Source: Psococerastis gibbosa (taxonomy: Eukaryota > Arthropoda > Insecta > Psocodea > Psocidae). From it: a stretch of DNA of 64,000 nucleotides. The stretch lies in the NCBI GenBank assembly GCA_963971405.1, contig OZ020486.1, forward strand, positions 1,984,001 to 2,048,000, read 5' to 3'. The notes beneath the pieces are model-generated. The model was not told the DNA's origin and made no database searches. It was given only the letters and a program-made list of their open reading frames with translations. Below, piece after piece: positions 52,038-63,633 of this stretch (within the stretch, counting starts at the first letter, position 1; the number at the start of each line of letters is the position of its first letter). Both the position numbers and the translations under genes were made by a program.

Positions 52038-55000
52038 CTCTACCTACAAAGTAATCAGTAGTTGCTTGCACTCACTATATTCACATCATTCTCAGTTATA
52101 GAATTAAGACGCAGATTTCAAATTATTTTTTATTGAAGCAGACTTGTGTATTTTGAACCAAATCAATTAATTCCTACGTTTCACAGGAAATGGTTCTATT
52201 AAAAGTTTGTACAAAATACGGATTACAAATATCTTTAATGCACTTTATCGTGTTTTTCACCGGCAATAACATTTTAGGTTAACCCATTGCAAATTTGGGC
52301 TACTAAGAAAGTTTCCATTTTTTAATGATTTTCAAGGTCTTTTTCATTTTTGGCTGTGAAATTAAGCATCAATTAATTATGTCAAAAAAACCGTACCCAT
52401 GACTGCTTTAGTTACAAAATCTTTGGAAACCTCTGACTTAACGTTGAAGGTTCGCAACAAAATAGGGCAGCTATATTTAAAAAAATATCATCCACAAAGA
52501 TATTAAAATCGAAGACGCGACATTTATTAGGTAATTTAAGTTATTTAACTGGTCCACCTTCCTTAGCTGTTTTATTTAATTGTGTCGAGACATATTTAGA
52601 ATATTTTTAAGCTGAGAATAGTTATAAAAATCTTGTACTTAAAACTTGCACAATACACTTTATAATCAACACGACACATAGATTTTTTTACGAAATACTG
52701 CAAATTTTTAACCTATCGTTAAGATTATTTTATTGAAATGAATTAGGCCACCAATGCAGTGAGGAGTGACACAACGGTTTATTCACACTGGCAGTGTTAA
52801 CACCAAATGCTTCTAAAAAAAACTAGGGCCGACTGCCGACTGTAACATTTCCATGCTGACTGTTTAGACTTCTATACATGGGACCGAGGCCGTGGCCAGG
52901 GTTTGATTTCGGGGGGGGGGGGGTCAACAATTTTTTTAACGTAATTTATTACTGAATTGATGGATAAATTCATCAAACCATACAGGTTTACATACAAAAA
53001 TGTATTTCGGGGGGGGGGGTGGTTCATGATGTCTGGACCCCCCCTGCACGAGACAATAATTAACCATTAATTAGATTGCTCTGCGATTGACAATTAAAGC
53101 AGAGATTTCCAAATATTTTGCAAACAAAGGATGCCCGGTTTTTTTGACACAATTATTTAATTACTTGTTCTACAGCCGCAATGATTTAAAAATAATTTTA
53201 TGGAAAATTCGTAGAAAATAAAGGCTTTCAAAAAAAGTTGAAAAACCATTGTCTATACTTTTCTACAAAATTCGTTTAATCTTTATGGACTTTGCTGCCG
53301 TGTTTTTCTCAAGTAATAAGAATCTACTTTATGTGCGAAAATGCAAATATAAGTACTACGAAAACTCGTAATTTTTTGTACATTCTTCATAAGACAGTTT
53401 ATATCTCGTGGCTGCTGTGGTACGAGGAATTAAGTGATTTAGTCAAAAATGCGTTAGCTTCCTTTGCTCACAAAATCTTAAAATACCTTCTCTGTCTTAA
53501 TGTTGGCTAGGTTATTGCGAGACTGAATTCTAACTAATTTCCTTCTAGTAGTATTTCTTTCTAGCTTTCAGTGAATTGCGTGTACGGAATTTTGTGGTTT
53601 CCATAATTTTTCGAGAACAGCTAATGTAAGTACTCAACAGTGCTTCCTGTAGAAATGTACACTCAATAAGTACCTATCTACCTACAAAAATCCAGCTTAG
53701 AAAGATTGCATACGACGGATACGATACGTCGATACGATCGTGCTTGGGCGTTTTGTAATCAAAATATTCCTACATAATTTGCTCCCGTTTAATAAGCCTC
53801 TGGTATTAATACCTCTGAGTGAATAGGCATTGTCTAAAGAAACTTGGAATGGTTTTGTGAGGAATAGTGGAGGAATGCTGTGCATTAGAACGGGGGGGTG
53901 CAGACTTGTTTGTTGTTATGCAGTATAGCTAGCGGCACCTCCATGCTCCTATGCGTAGCGTGCCTCCACTTTTCCCCCACCAAAACGGCAGGACCGCGCC
54001 TAATTTGGTAATTATACAAGGGACAAAGACGACATCAATTAAATCATCTAATAAGGTGATTGAAGGAAATGATTAAAATACACTGTATAAGTCACCGTCA
54101 AATATAGGTACGTACCTACCAGAAATATATAACTTCTCCTCAAGAAGAAGGCATTTATTTTTGGTTCACAACAGTATTTACGGAATAAAAATTCGTTTAG
54201 TGACAATAATTCAGGCATGATAGATTGGTCTCGTGTTACAGATATTTCTAATAGCACTTGAGAAGTTAGGCATTTTTTATATTATAACAATTTAGTAAAT
54301 ATTTTGTAAATATAGGATTTACACAATGGTTTAAGATTACTAAACACAATAAATTTTCATTCAAGTATTAAATTAAGAATCGAATGAAAAAAGGGTCGGC
54401 GATTTTGTCTTCTCCAGCCAGAATTGGATCTCTGGCTAAAAAAATCTGCTAACTAAGAATGCTAGTAAGATTTCAGAATACACTATACAAGGGTAACTTC
54501 ATTTTTAAAAGTATGATCAAAATTATGTCATATCTTTCCAATTCTGAAAACTCAGATGAAATTTTACATTCTAACCAAACAAACCCTATAAGCCTATAAG
54601 TAGGACGGGAAATTATACATTTTTCACTTTTTCAAATGTTGAGCTTTATGTGAGCTAGTATCAATAATTAGGTAATTCATCATCAGTTATTATTTTTTCT
54701 CTTCAAAATTCATGTTGGAAAACTAGAGGGTTTTGACCAATAAAATAAGATGTAATAGCATGTATTAGGATGATGATAAGGCTAGACTCAATTTTCTATA
54801 ATACAAGACGTCAACTTTTTAACTAAAGTCTATAAGAAACGAAATCACAGGCAAGTAATAACACTATGTACAAAATCAATAGACAACAAGACACTTTCCC
54901 ATACACTTCTCCTTACAGAAGTTCATAAAGATCACTTTTACGTAGTTTACATCTACGGCATGATGTCTATATTTATTAAAAAAACAAACCATCATGAATG

Positions 55001-55324
55001 TCATAAATGACAAATCAGAAAGCGAATTCTGTGTCGAATTTGAAAACCACAAGAATAAAATTATTTTTAATGTAACGGCTATAACTTTACTTAATTCACA
55101 GAAATCAATCAATTTTTCCCATTTCTTATGTAATAAAAATTATATCAAAGGTCAAACACATATTGCAATAGGTGCACAATAGAAAACTTATGAATAAATT
55201 TACTAAGTCAGTAAATGCACACAGCACATCGTACATCGTCCATCGTTTAAGATAAAACCACCAGCCATCTCCAAGCGTTGTTCTCAAGTAAACTACGATG
55301 CTCCACAGGAGAAAATAGAAGAAG

Positions 55325-55356
55325 ATTGTTTAAAGAATTTATAGTCTTTAAACAAT
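55325..55356 (-). ncRNA. Stem-loop just after the KCNQ stop codon (3' UTR structure)
   Basis: ATTGTTTAAAGA and TCTTTAAACAAT form a perfect 12-bp stem around an 8-nt loop. It ends 15 nt past the TAG, so it lies in the mRNA's proximal 3' UTR. It might affect stability or translation; function is unknown. Confidence 0.55.
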
Positions 55357-55370
55357 TATAATGCAGTTCA

Positions 55371-58300
55371 CTAAACGTCGTCTTCTAAGGATTTAGGTAT
55401 CGGTACAACACCTATTGCTATTTGCTGTTTTTGTGCCACAGCGTTCAAAACATGCGACAGCTGATCCATTTTCTTGTCCATAACATACAACTGTCAACAA
55501 TAACAAATATTAAGTAACTTATTAGCATACAGTTAGGGATATTTTCTTGCTGTGCAAGCCCGGCCTACGTCATTATTAAAATGTAAAGTAACTTTACTCG
55601 GAGTCGTATCTGCATGCGCTTGCGGTCATGCTCTCACCTGTTAATGGTAACCTTGTCATAGCTTGTCCATTATCTCTTGTAGCCGGTGTAGGTTGACATC
55701 GAGGACCTAATATACCAGTTTGCCAATGGCCAAAATTTCTTAAGGAAACAATATAAACAATGTCCGAAATCCATGGAGTCGTTAGCATTGGACAAGGGAC
55801 CAATAATACGTCCTTCAGGACATTATTACTTACATACAGTTAGCTTAATTAATTGTTGTAATGTAGTTGACAAATTTAGTATAAATAAATATTATGTAAT
55901 TAACAAGAAATAGGTAATAAAAAATAGTCGAATTTTGTTAGCAAAGGACGGCACTTTCGGTCATGACCCCCTTCAAATAAAAAGCTGGATCCGCCACTGA
56001 TTGTAACAAGGGATCAACTATTTCCTTTTTTATTATATGAAGTTAAGTTTATTATTTATTTGTTATATAGTCTATTGCAGGGACGGATCCAGCACACTTA
56101 GGGGGGGGGGGTTAGTCTTGGGTCAAAATAGAACAAACATGTGTGGAATCGATGAAATTAGAGCGCAATAAATTAACCTTCAATAGATTTACTAAATTTG
56201 GGGGGGGGGCAGCAAAATATGATATATAAGATATGCGGAACCAACTTGGAACGCGAAAAAATGACAGAGATGAGTGGAGAAGATAGTAAAAGATTTTCTC
56301 TGCCAACCAATCGACAGATTGCGACCCAAGAAGAATTAAGAATTAAAAAAATAGGGGAAAAACAGTGAACGGCATAATATTCACACAATCATCAGGAAGG
56401 GGTAACCAATCTACCCCCCTTCGTCCCAATAGCAGCTCGCAGTCCTATGTGAACTAAGGTGTCCTCTCCCTAGTCAAATCTGCATTTTCTCTTTGCGTTG
56501 AGCAAGCCTCAAATCATGGATAAGGTGTAACGTGTAACTGTGCTAGTGGGTTTCCCTCATCTTCCCGAAAGCTGTCAGGGGTTTTTACATCTGCACATTA
56601 GTGGGTTTCCGTGATTTACGCTAATTTTTTAACGTTGGGTTTTACTAATACTAGTTTTAATAATAAGTTTTAATAAAACGCTGATTTATTGTTTGATCAA
56701 GAAGATGAAGCAAGACAGGACCAGGGGCGTAATTCACGAATGATCAAACTTGTTTGGAGGTGAAATCACCAATCAGGATAAAGGAAAGTCGTCGATCCTG
56801 ATTCGCGTTAGGATGGCAGATCTACAACAGATGCAACCATGCTCTTTGTTTTATAAATTTGTAAGCAATAGTTAGATACCTGCTGCTCCACCCGGTACAG
56901 ACGAGCCCCTATTGTCATTGGCTTTGCATTACCCGATCTGTCGACGCCAGTTAAGTAGCTTCCTGGTTTACCCAAAGTTTGATCTAGCCGCCTTTGAAGT
57001 TCCTACACAGAAAAAAGATAACACTGGTAATTAACAACGTGTTTTGGGTCCTTCAACTTCTCCTGTCCGCTTTTGAAGTTCATATAGGATAAGCTACTGG
57101 ACAATTTTTGAAAACCGATTTTAATGCATTAGTACAACTATATTATGCTCCTTCAATTTATTGCTTTCCAATTTATACGTAGTATAAGGAAAGCTTTGTG
57201 ACGGTCCAAATTTTCGATTCCGAGATTTCAACGGATTTACACGTTTTACGGTCCCAGGAACCCAAAAAAGTGGTTTTTACGAAATGTCTGTCTGTCTGTG
57301 CGTCGATTTCCGGGCAAACTACTCGGTCGATTTTGATGAAATTCGGCATGTAGGTTCACAAAAATCATACCTCGGAATTTTTTTTTTATTTGTGGCTAAC
57401 TTAATTTGGGGGGGGGTTTTATTCTCAAAAAACTTTAATTTTAAATTTTAATGAAACCTTTCTATCGATGATTTCTAACTTCAGGTATGTTTTAGGTGTT
57501 ACATTGAGTAACGAAACCGGACAGGTTGCTTTCCCAGAAAAGTATTTGGTTTTGTGCAATTTTTTTTTTTTTTTTTGAAAAAATGATAGAAAATTCACGG
57601 TCAAATGCATTGCGTGCCCTGCCAGTATTGCTGTGTGGTCTGACCTATCTAGAATTTACCTCACCTCCAGTGACGTCAGCGGGACAACCCCCCCCCCCCC
57701 CCCCCCCGAGATATCGGAAATCTAACCATACGAAAATTATTTACCATGAAATTACTCATTTTCTCTATCTACTAATTTTGATAAATTGGAAAGCATGTTC
57801 GAGTAAACTCGGACCGGTTCTTTTTTCCTAGAAAACGTTATTTAGAAGAGTAAAACAATACTTTTTGCCATCCATATACAGTTATGGAAGAAATACTAAG
57901 AACGCGGAGCTTTTCACTAATTTTTCTGGAACTATTTGAGATAATGGCACCAAACTTGGACATGAGCACCACTACCTGGAGGCACTTCATTACTGTTACC
58001 AACAGTTATAAGCAATGTATACTTCTTCAAGAATTGAAGATAGTTGAAAATGGCTGGCAAAAATAATAAGAACGCCGTCAAAATTTTTACAATTTTTAGC
58101 TTTATTATGCAAAAACTTCAATTAAATTAACATTTGGTGTGTCTGCCTATTGTTTTGCATTGCAGCATTGCAGCAGTTTCTCATCTACAGCACCAGGTAT
58201 TGACATACAATGATGGGTATCATCTCCCGTGTCTTCTTCACTTGAAGCCGCAGTAGTAGAAATTTTTTCATGAGGTAGACGGCTTGTCAGGTCATTCCAC

Positions 58301-61300
58301 AAGTTTTTGATGGGGTTGAAGCCGAGTGACTGCGCTTACCGCGGTAAAACATCGACTCTGCTGTCCACTAACCACTACTTCACTAGTATGAAGGAGTTCT
58401 TGGGGACATTGTACTGCTGGAAAACCCATTTCACTGGCATTTTCTCGTCAGGATAGGGTGGCATTACGTCTTGGAGTATGTCTCTGTAACTCTCTTTCGT
58501 CAAGATATCTTCTATACGATGTATTGGGCCAACTCCCTAGTAAGAGAAAAAGCCCCACTCCAAGATGTTACTGCCACCGAACTTAACTGTCTTTTTTGGG
58601 TACCCGGAATTTAAAGCAGCATTGGGCAATCCTCTGGGAATCTGTTTTCAATAAGTACCGAAGAGATAACTTTTGTTTCATCACCCCACAAGCCGTTGTG
58701 CCATGACCCCCGATCACAGTTCTTAGACACGAAGGCAAGACGGTCTGTATTCTCTTTTTAGATGGAAGTGGAACATTTCTCGGAGATTGACTAGGTAGGG
58801 AGGCTTCAAGCAACCGTCCCATAGTACTTCGTTCGCTGATGGGAGCGTCTAGGCATTATTGCCAGGTCTCGAGAACTTACAAACGGTGTCGCTTTCGAAA
58901 TCCCTTAGAGCTATTGGTCAAAACACGGTGTTGTCTTCCCCTTTCTGCCCCTCGCTTCACTCTTGGGGTCCAGTTTCAAAGCTTGAAAAATAATTGATTC
59001 CTATCTTTGCAAGAGGTAACTTATTTCCGTCATTTCTCCAGTCTTTCCAAAGAAGTAAGATGGCGGGTCTCTCCTCGGCCGAGCAATACTGTGATCGCAC
59101 CATATCTTCACAAGTACACTGTTATAACTTATTAACAGCAGAACAGGGAAAAATGTATCGTGTCATAGCCCAAATAAACAAAATACATCTCGCGTTCTTA
59201 TTATTTTTGCCAGCCATTTTCAACTATTTTCAATTCTTAAAGAAGTAAGCATTGCTTATAACTGATGGTAACCGTAATGAAGTACCTCTAGGTAGTGATG
59301 TTCATGTTCAAGTTTGGTGCAATTATCTCTAATAGTTCCAGAGAAAATAGTGAAAAGCTCCGCGTTCTTATTATTTTTTCCATGACTGTAAGTGTGACGG
59401 TTAAAAAGCAACGTGACGTGAGAATGTGATGTCATTTGTGACGCGGCGGAGTAGCCGCTAGTACTAATTCCCTCATGCCCAATACAAAATGTGACGCCAT
59501 TTCAAGGTCACCCATCTGACCCATCTGTGCCGACGCGACGTGTTTGGGCTCTTGTAAACACCAACCTTTATTTATTTCTAATAATATTATGTATTTCTTG
59601 TACAATTTTGTTCATGAAAAAAATTGAATTATTATTGTTAGCCTATATGTTCCTTATCCAGCATGTTTTATATTTTATTGTTACAACTGTCAAGTAGCTT
59701 ATTATGTCGTACAATTGAGGTCCGTAAACATCTGTTCAAAGGAGGTAGGCCTACCGTGAATGGCTCATCTTGACATCACCAAATAATATACGGATGCGAC
59801 TCTCCGTCGACCATCAGTCCAGTCAGTCTATATCAAATGATCGTCTGTTTTTGTTTGTTTTTGTTTGTCCTCACTGGTTACTCCACCAAGTGAGGGAAAT
59901 ATATTGAAAAAAATAAAATTGAACAAATTATATATCGGCGCAGGTACCTCCGGATGCAACACACAATGAGGCCCTAGGCCCAAACAAATACATGCCATAA
60001 CTATTTCTGTTTCCCGATGGTTACGGGGTTGAATCTAAAAATAAATACATAGGTATATTATAAGGAAAATAAGTAGATTATAATATAATTATAATAATTA
60101 ATTAAATCAATTAATTGAACAATCATCATAATTATTTTATATATAGATAAGTAATTATATTCAATATAAGGTAAATAAGGTAAATAAATTGTAAAGTAAA
60201 GGTTTAAGAGAGAAAGAGAGAATTATGAGTTTCTATACGACTTGGAGCCATTTTTTAAGTAATTTTTTGACTTGACCTATACGCTGCTTATTTTTAAGGT
60301 AAACAGGCATCCTGTTAAATAATTTAGATACAAACACTGAGTTGGTACGGTCACCATACTTGTTTCTGGTTGCTGGTATTGGGAGTTTATGACAGTTTCT
60401 CGTAGGGTGGTACGGTATTAGTAAATGTTGGATTGTAATAGTTATTTAAGATTATTTTGTAATCCAGTAAATTCCTGAACAAGTTATCGGTTTGGTACTT
60501 TTTTTAAGTACCTCGCGGATAATAGGTTTTTTAATATATGGTGATGCAACTTCTGCAATGAGTCTATGCAGCTGTTGTCATCTCTGGCCCTCTGTTCGGC
60601 CACTTGTTCAGAAAAAAGAGAAATTTTGTAACAATTACCAAACTTATGGTGTATGCACCTATTGACATTATAGCCAATGTGCGAGCTCACCTTAATTCGA
60701 ACCATCATGTTGAGATGTCCCTGACTGTACTGCTCAATGACATCTCTCACGTCGTACGGTTTCCTAGCCTGTTGAAACTTTCTGCGCGCGACAAAATATT
60801 TGATCTTCCGTATGGCGCGGATGGCATTCCTGTGCACATCTGTCAGCCTAGAACATTCAATCCTCTGTCAATTATTGCGAAACAGCCTAGTCGAAAGGGA
60901 AGCAAAGTGTTAGTGACAAATCTGTGCTCAGTGATTAGGTTTTGAAAAATTCATGCTTTTGCTGTGTTGGAAATTGGAAAACAGAGCAAGTAACAAAAAA
61001 TAAAGAGAATCAGAGAGAAAAGATTATACTGTATGCAAGGCCCGGTACACACGGACGGTTTTTGCAGTCGCGATTTGCTGACGTCTTTTCCATTGCAGTC
61101 ATAGGGCTATCAGAAGATTTCTTTTCGATTTCTTGAGGATTTCGGAAGCTGGCGTGAAGTCGACGACACGAAATTGCACGGTTTTCGCCTAGATACGCAA
61201 GTTCATAGAAATCTTCTGAGCAGACTCTGCGAGTTTTCACCATTCACGAGGCCCTAACCTTACATTGGAAAATACGTCCACAAGTTGCAACTGTGAAAAT

Positions 61301-63633
61301 AGTCCGTGTGTACTAAGCTTACCAGTAAAGTTTATCAATGGAAATGAAGTAGATACTGTAGGTATAATAATTAAAGGTTTAGGTACGACAAAAATTTCAA
61401 AGACCTGCAATAAATTATTCCTCGTCAATATTCAAGTGGAGGAATCTGATATTCTAGAGTTCAAAATTATAAATTGGAAAACTATACCTGGATAATATTT
61501 TTAGCAGCGAAGAGAAGCCAATTAGGCGTGTTTGATGCATTTTAAGAAATAAGTATGTGAATGTATTTATTTATGTTAGGTACGATACATTTCTACATTA
61601 CAATAATTAAGAAAGTGATTTTTTGGTTTTGATTGTGTATTCAGATAAGTACGGTAATAGGTAAATATTTTCTGTACCTGCATGTAAGGTGAAGAATATA
61701 TAGTATGTATAGAAAATATTACAATACATTCATGTTTGTAGTTGCCAATAATTCGTTGAATAGAAACAAATTACAAAGACATTGTAAATGTATGCATTTC
61801 AAGAATGCAAGGCATGAAGAAGGCAGACATAATTTAACAAAGGCACATCGGGGCTACTAAGAAAAATAGTCAAAAAGAGTTATTATTATTATTATTTTAT
61901 TTATTTGTCCAAAAAGAATAGTTATGCATAAAGTGAAAATGAAGTGAAAGTAGACTTAAATATTGAGCTGGCATATACGATAACTGTACTGAAAAAGATT
62001 TGAGGTAAGGAAAGAGAAGAAGAGATCAATTGAAGCTGTTAAATGTACTAAATGGTATTAGAACGTGAAGTAGGCAAGAATATAGGAAGAAGGGAACATT
62101 TTAATTTTGAATTTGGTAGTTGAAGAGGTTAGGACAATTAAATTGTTTAACTGGGTACGGAACTCACTGAGTAACACGCTGCGGCTCCTCCGGGTATTCG
62201 AGATCCATGTCATCGCTGGGGGCCTCTGTCATACTGCTTGCTTGGCTCGCGAACAAGCTCCCACGCCCTTCACGACGAACTCTACGCCCAAAAACATAAA
62301 AATAAATAAACTCGTGCCTAAAATGTGCAACACCTATCATTTGCTATTCTTTTGGAGATGTATTATTCAAGATCCAGCGACTCTGTCATACTGGCTGCTT
62401 GGCTCCCAAACAAGCAGTTACCTACCTCATGGTACTACGATAGCTTAAACATACTGCAGACTAAATCTTCATTTATTATTATTTTTTAATTACATTCTTA
62501 ATTCTGAATTGCATTCATAGCATAATTTAGTTATTTATGTGCAACTGCGTGACATTCTCATTCAGACCCAGACCAGAAAAAAGTGTCAGCGAGATGTTAT
62601 AAAGTGAGCATAGTGATTGAATAATTTAAATTACCAACTGTCTGTAAAAAATTAAGGTCTAATCAGGTATACTCCTGGAACTGGACTAGGGCGTTCGTTG
62701 TCTTCTCGGTGGACCAGTTCCCGGTTCCTCAGTTCAGGTTGTCAAAAGTTGTAAGAACTGTTTTAGACAGTCCCTAGGCAACCTCGTTTTCCAGTGCACT
62801 CCTGATAGTAGTACGCTTTACCAAAAGGGAGCATTATCAGAAGATCCACCCTTACCCCCAATGTCTCAGCTTATTAGTGAAACAGAGATGGATGTTGCCC
62901 TTGCAGGTAACGTGTGGTTGGCGTGCAACCAGATGATAGGTTTGATAAGATTAGTAATAGCAGGTTTTTTTTTTTTAATTCATTGCTTTTTTGACTGAAG
63001 AACTACAAAGGTTAAATTCATGTACCGTATATGAATTGTTGAAGTACCATTTACCTAATAACTTAATACAATATTTATGTCCAGCAAAATAAGTTCTGGG
63101 TTAGTTTTTAATTGACAAAACTTTCCACGACCAGACCGCGGATGAGTCAACAGACTGGACTAAATTATGAAACTGCAGAAACCGGGCTGATGGGCTTTGA
63201 AAAATGACGACGAAACATTTGTAAATACTCTTTAAGAACGACCGCGGCCCATCAGTCCGGATTCTACCGGTTTCATAATCTAGTCAAGTGCGTTTACAAA
63301 GGAAAGAAATTCTAGGCACTTGGCTCACTGAGTCAGCGTTGGAAACAGTGGCTACCACCAGGCCCATCAGCTTGTTGTGTAAAATATATCCTAAAAAAAT
63401 TCACTTCAATCATCATCGATGTCAACTTTCACCGATTGAAAGCGGCAAAGGAAAAGTGGAGCCTTGCTTATGATCGACACATTGCGTACTGACCTGTTGG
63501 GTGTCGCAGCTTTCGGCTCCTCCATGTAGAAGACTACCTCCGCGTCCCCATCTGACTTCTCGACGCTCTGCTGCTGCGGGTCCATCTTGTTGCGGCTCTT
63601 GCGGCGCTTCAGGACAGAGGCTCTTTTGGCCAC
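55371..63633 (-). CDS. KCNQ: KCNQ (Kv7) voltage-gated potassium channel, C-terminal five exons (partial)
   Basis: Exons in transcript order: 63494-63633, 62168-62281, 60691-60847, 56880-57002, 55371-55490. All phases agree, giving 217 residues and TAG. Exon 1 here is a basic/acidic linker. Exon 2 ends Asp-Asp-Met-Asp-Leu-Glu, as before KCNQ1 helix B. Exon 3 is helix B ([19 protein letters not shown] and Glu-Gln-Tyr-Ser-Gln-Gly-His-Leu), the calmodulin/PIP2-binding part. Exon 4 is helix C (Leu-Gln-Arg-Arg-Leu-Asp-Gln, Gly-Lys-Pro) through Ile-Gly-Ala-Arg-Leu. Exon 5 is the helix D coiled coil that sets tetramer assembly, with a short tail. Motifs are closest to KCNQ1. Membrane segments, pore and helix A lie beyond the right edge. 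The channel gives slowly activating K+ current at the plasma membrane. Confidence 0.93.
55650..55808. repeat. Dispersed repeat E, copy 2
   Basis: TTGTCCATTATCTCTTGTAG, CGGTGTAGGTTGACATCGAG, GGACAAGGGACCAAT; matches 31095-31255. Lies in the last KCNQ intron. Confidence 0.65.
56078..56215. mobile_element. Non-autonomous hAT-like element, right-truncated
   Basis: CAGGGACGGATCCAGC start and the GGTCAAAATAG, AGAGCGCAATAAATTAA, CAATAGATTTACTAAATTTG blocks match 28906-29078. The right terminus is missing. Confidence 0.7.
56240..56345 (+). mobile_element. LINE C-terminal scrap
   Basis: GCGGAACCAACTTGGAACGC and GACAGAGATGAGTGGAGAAG encode the Asp-Arg-Asp-Glu-Trp-Arg-Arg tail and match 5785-5890 and 34575-34640. 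Confidence 0.4.
56460..56697 (+). repeat. SINE-like repeat (family B), copy 2
   Basis: AAGGTGTAACGTGTAACTGT, TAGTGGGTTTCCCTC and the TAGTTTTAATAATAAG, TTTTAATAAAACGCTGATTT tail, as in 5055-5302. Confidence 0.55.
57040..57085 (-). pseudogene. Shadow of KCNQ helix C exon, with acceptor side
   Basis: On the plus strand GTCCGCTTTTGAAGTTCATA and GGATAAGCTACTGG echo the exon edge and intron (GCCGCCTTTGAAGTTCCTAC ... GATAACACTGG). It lies about 40 bp upstream of the exon in transcript sense. Confidence 0.6.
57161..57822 (+). mobile_element. HINE with internal deletion
   Basis: 662 bp with both ends intact: TTGCTTTCCAATTTATACG at 5', then ATAAATTGGAAAGCATG, the perfect hairpin CGAGTAAACTCG and GGACCGGTTCTT at 3'. 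About 190 bp of the middle is absent. Best-conserved ends of the family. It ends 56 bp before the Tc1 element. Confidence 0.75.
57879..59388 (-). mobile_element. Tc1-like transposon with IR/DR ends, decayed transposase
   Basis: 1510 bp, starting CAGTTATGG and ending CCATGACTG, flanked by TA on each side. Terminal inverted repeats are about 195 bp (57879-58074; 59192-59388). Each holds an outer and an inner copy of GGAAAAATAATAAGAACGC-type sequence, the IR/DR layout of Sleeping-Beauty-like Tc1 elements. On the minus strand, remains of the DDE transposase read [14 protein letters not shown] and [10 protein letters not shown]. Stops and frame breaks make it inactive. Confidence 0.92.
59389..60199. 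other. KCNQ intron remainder
   Basis: AT-rich. I see nothing coding and no named repeat apart from short (TTTTGTTTG) runs near 59850. Confidence 0.5.
60200..60640 (-). mobile_element. LINE C-terminal fragment next to the KCNQ helix B exon
   Basis: On the minus strand: Ile-Pro-Tyr-His-Pro-Thr-Arg-Asn, [13 protein letters not shown], [12 protein letters not shown], a LINE tail (Thr-Arg-Asn ... Leu-Phe-Asn ... Leu-Pro). Frame partly open, truncated. It begins within about 50-200 bp of the exon donor. Confidence 0.55.
61037..61320. mobile_element. TIR element, CCCGGTACACACGG family
   Basis: AAGGCCCGGTACACACGGAC at one end; AGTCCGTGTGTACTAAGCTT inverted at the other. The interior shares GACGTCTTTTCCATTG and GAAGCTGGCGTGAAG with 37843-38040. 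No coding capacity. Confidence 0.75.
61321..62167. other. KCNQ intron
   Basis: AT-rich, with a (TTA)n stretch near 61880. No other feature recognised. Confidence 0.5.
62370..62432 (-). pseudogene. Shadow of KCNQ linker exon
   Basis: On the plus strand AGCGACTCTGTCATACTGG, CTGCTTGGCTCCCAAACAAG echo the exon's GGCCTCTGTCATACTGC and TTGCTTGGCTCGCGAACAAG. About 100 bp upstream of the exon in transcript sense. Confidence 0.75.
62433..63493. other. KCNQ intron with foldback element
   Basis: No exon recognised; holds the inverted-repeat element at 63158-63285. Confidence 0.5.
63158..63285. mobile_element. Foldback element
   Basis: GACTAAATTATGAAACTG and GGGCTGATGGGC are inverted at the right as GCCCATCAGTCCGG and GGTTTCATAATCTAGTC. 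About 128 bp, no ORF. The middle GAAACATTTG motif resembles the element at 35446. Confidence 0.7.

Larger units (their letters stand above)
50629..55324. other. Spacer downstream of the KCNQ gene
   Basis: Contains a SINE C copy and a HINE tip, plus G-run sequence at 52909-53045 resembling the hAT-like G-rich elements. The part nearest 55325 may be KCNQ 3' UTR. No further gene recognised. Confidence 0.5.
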
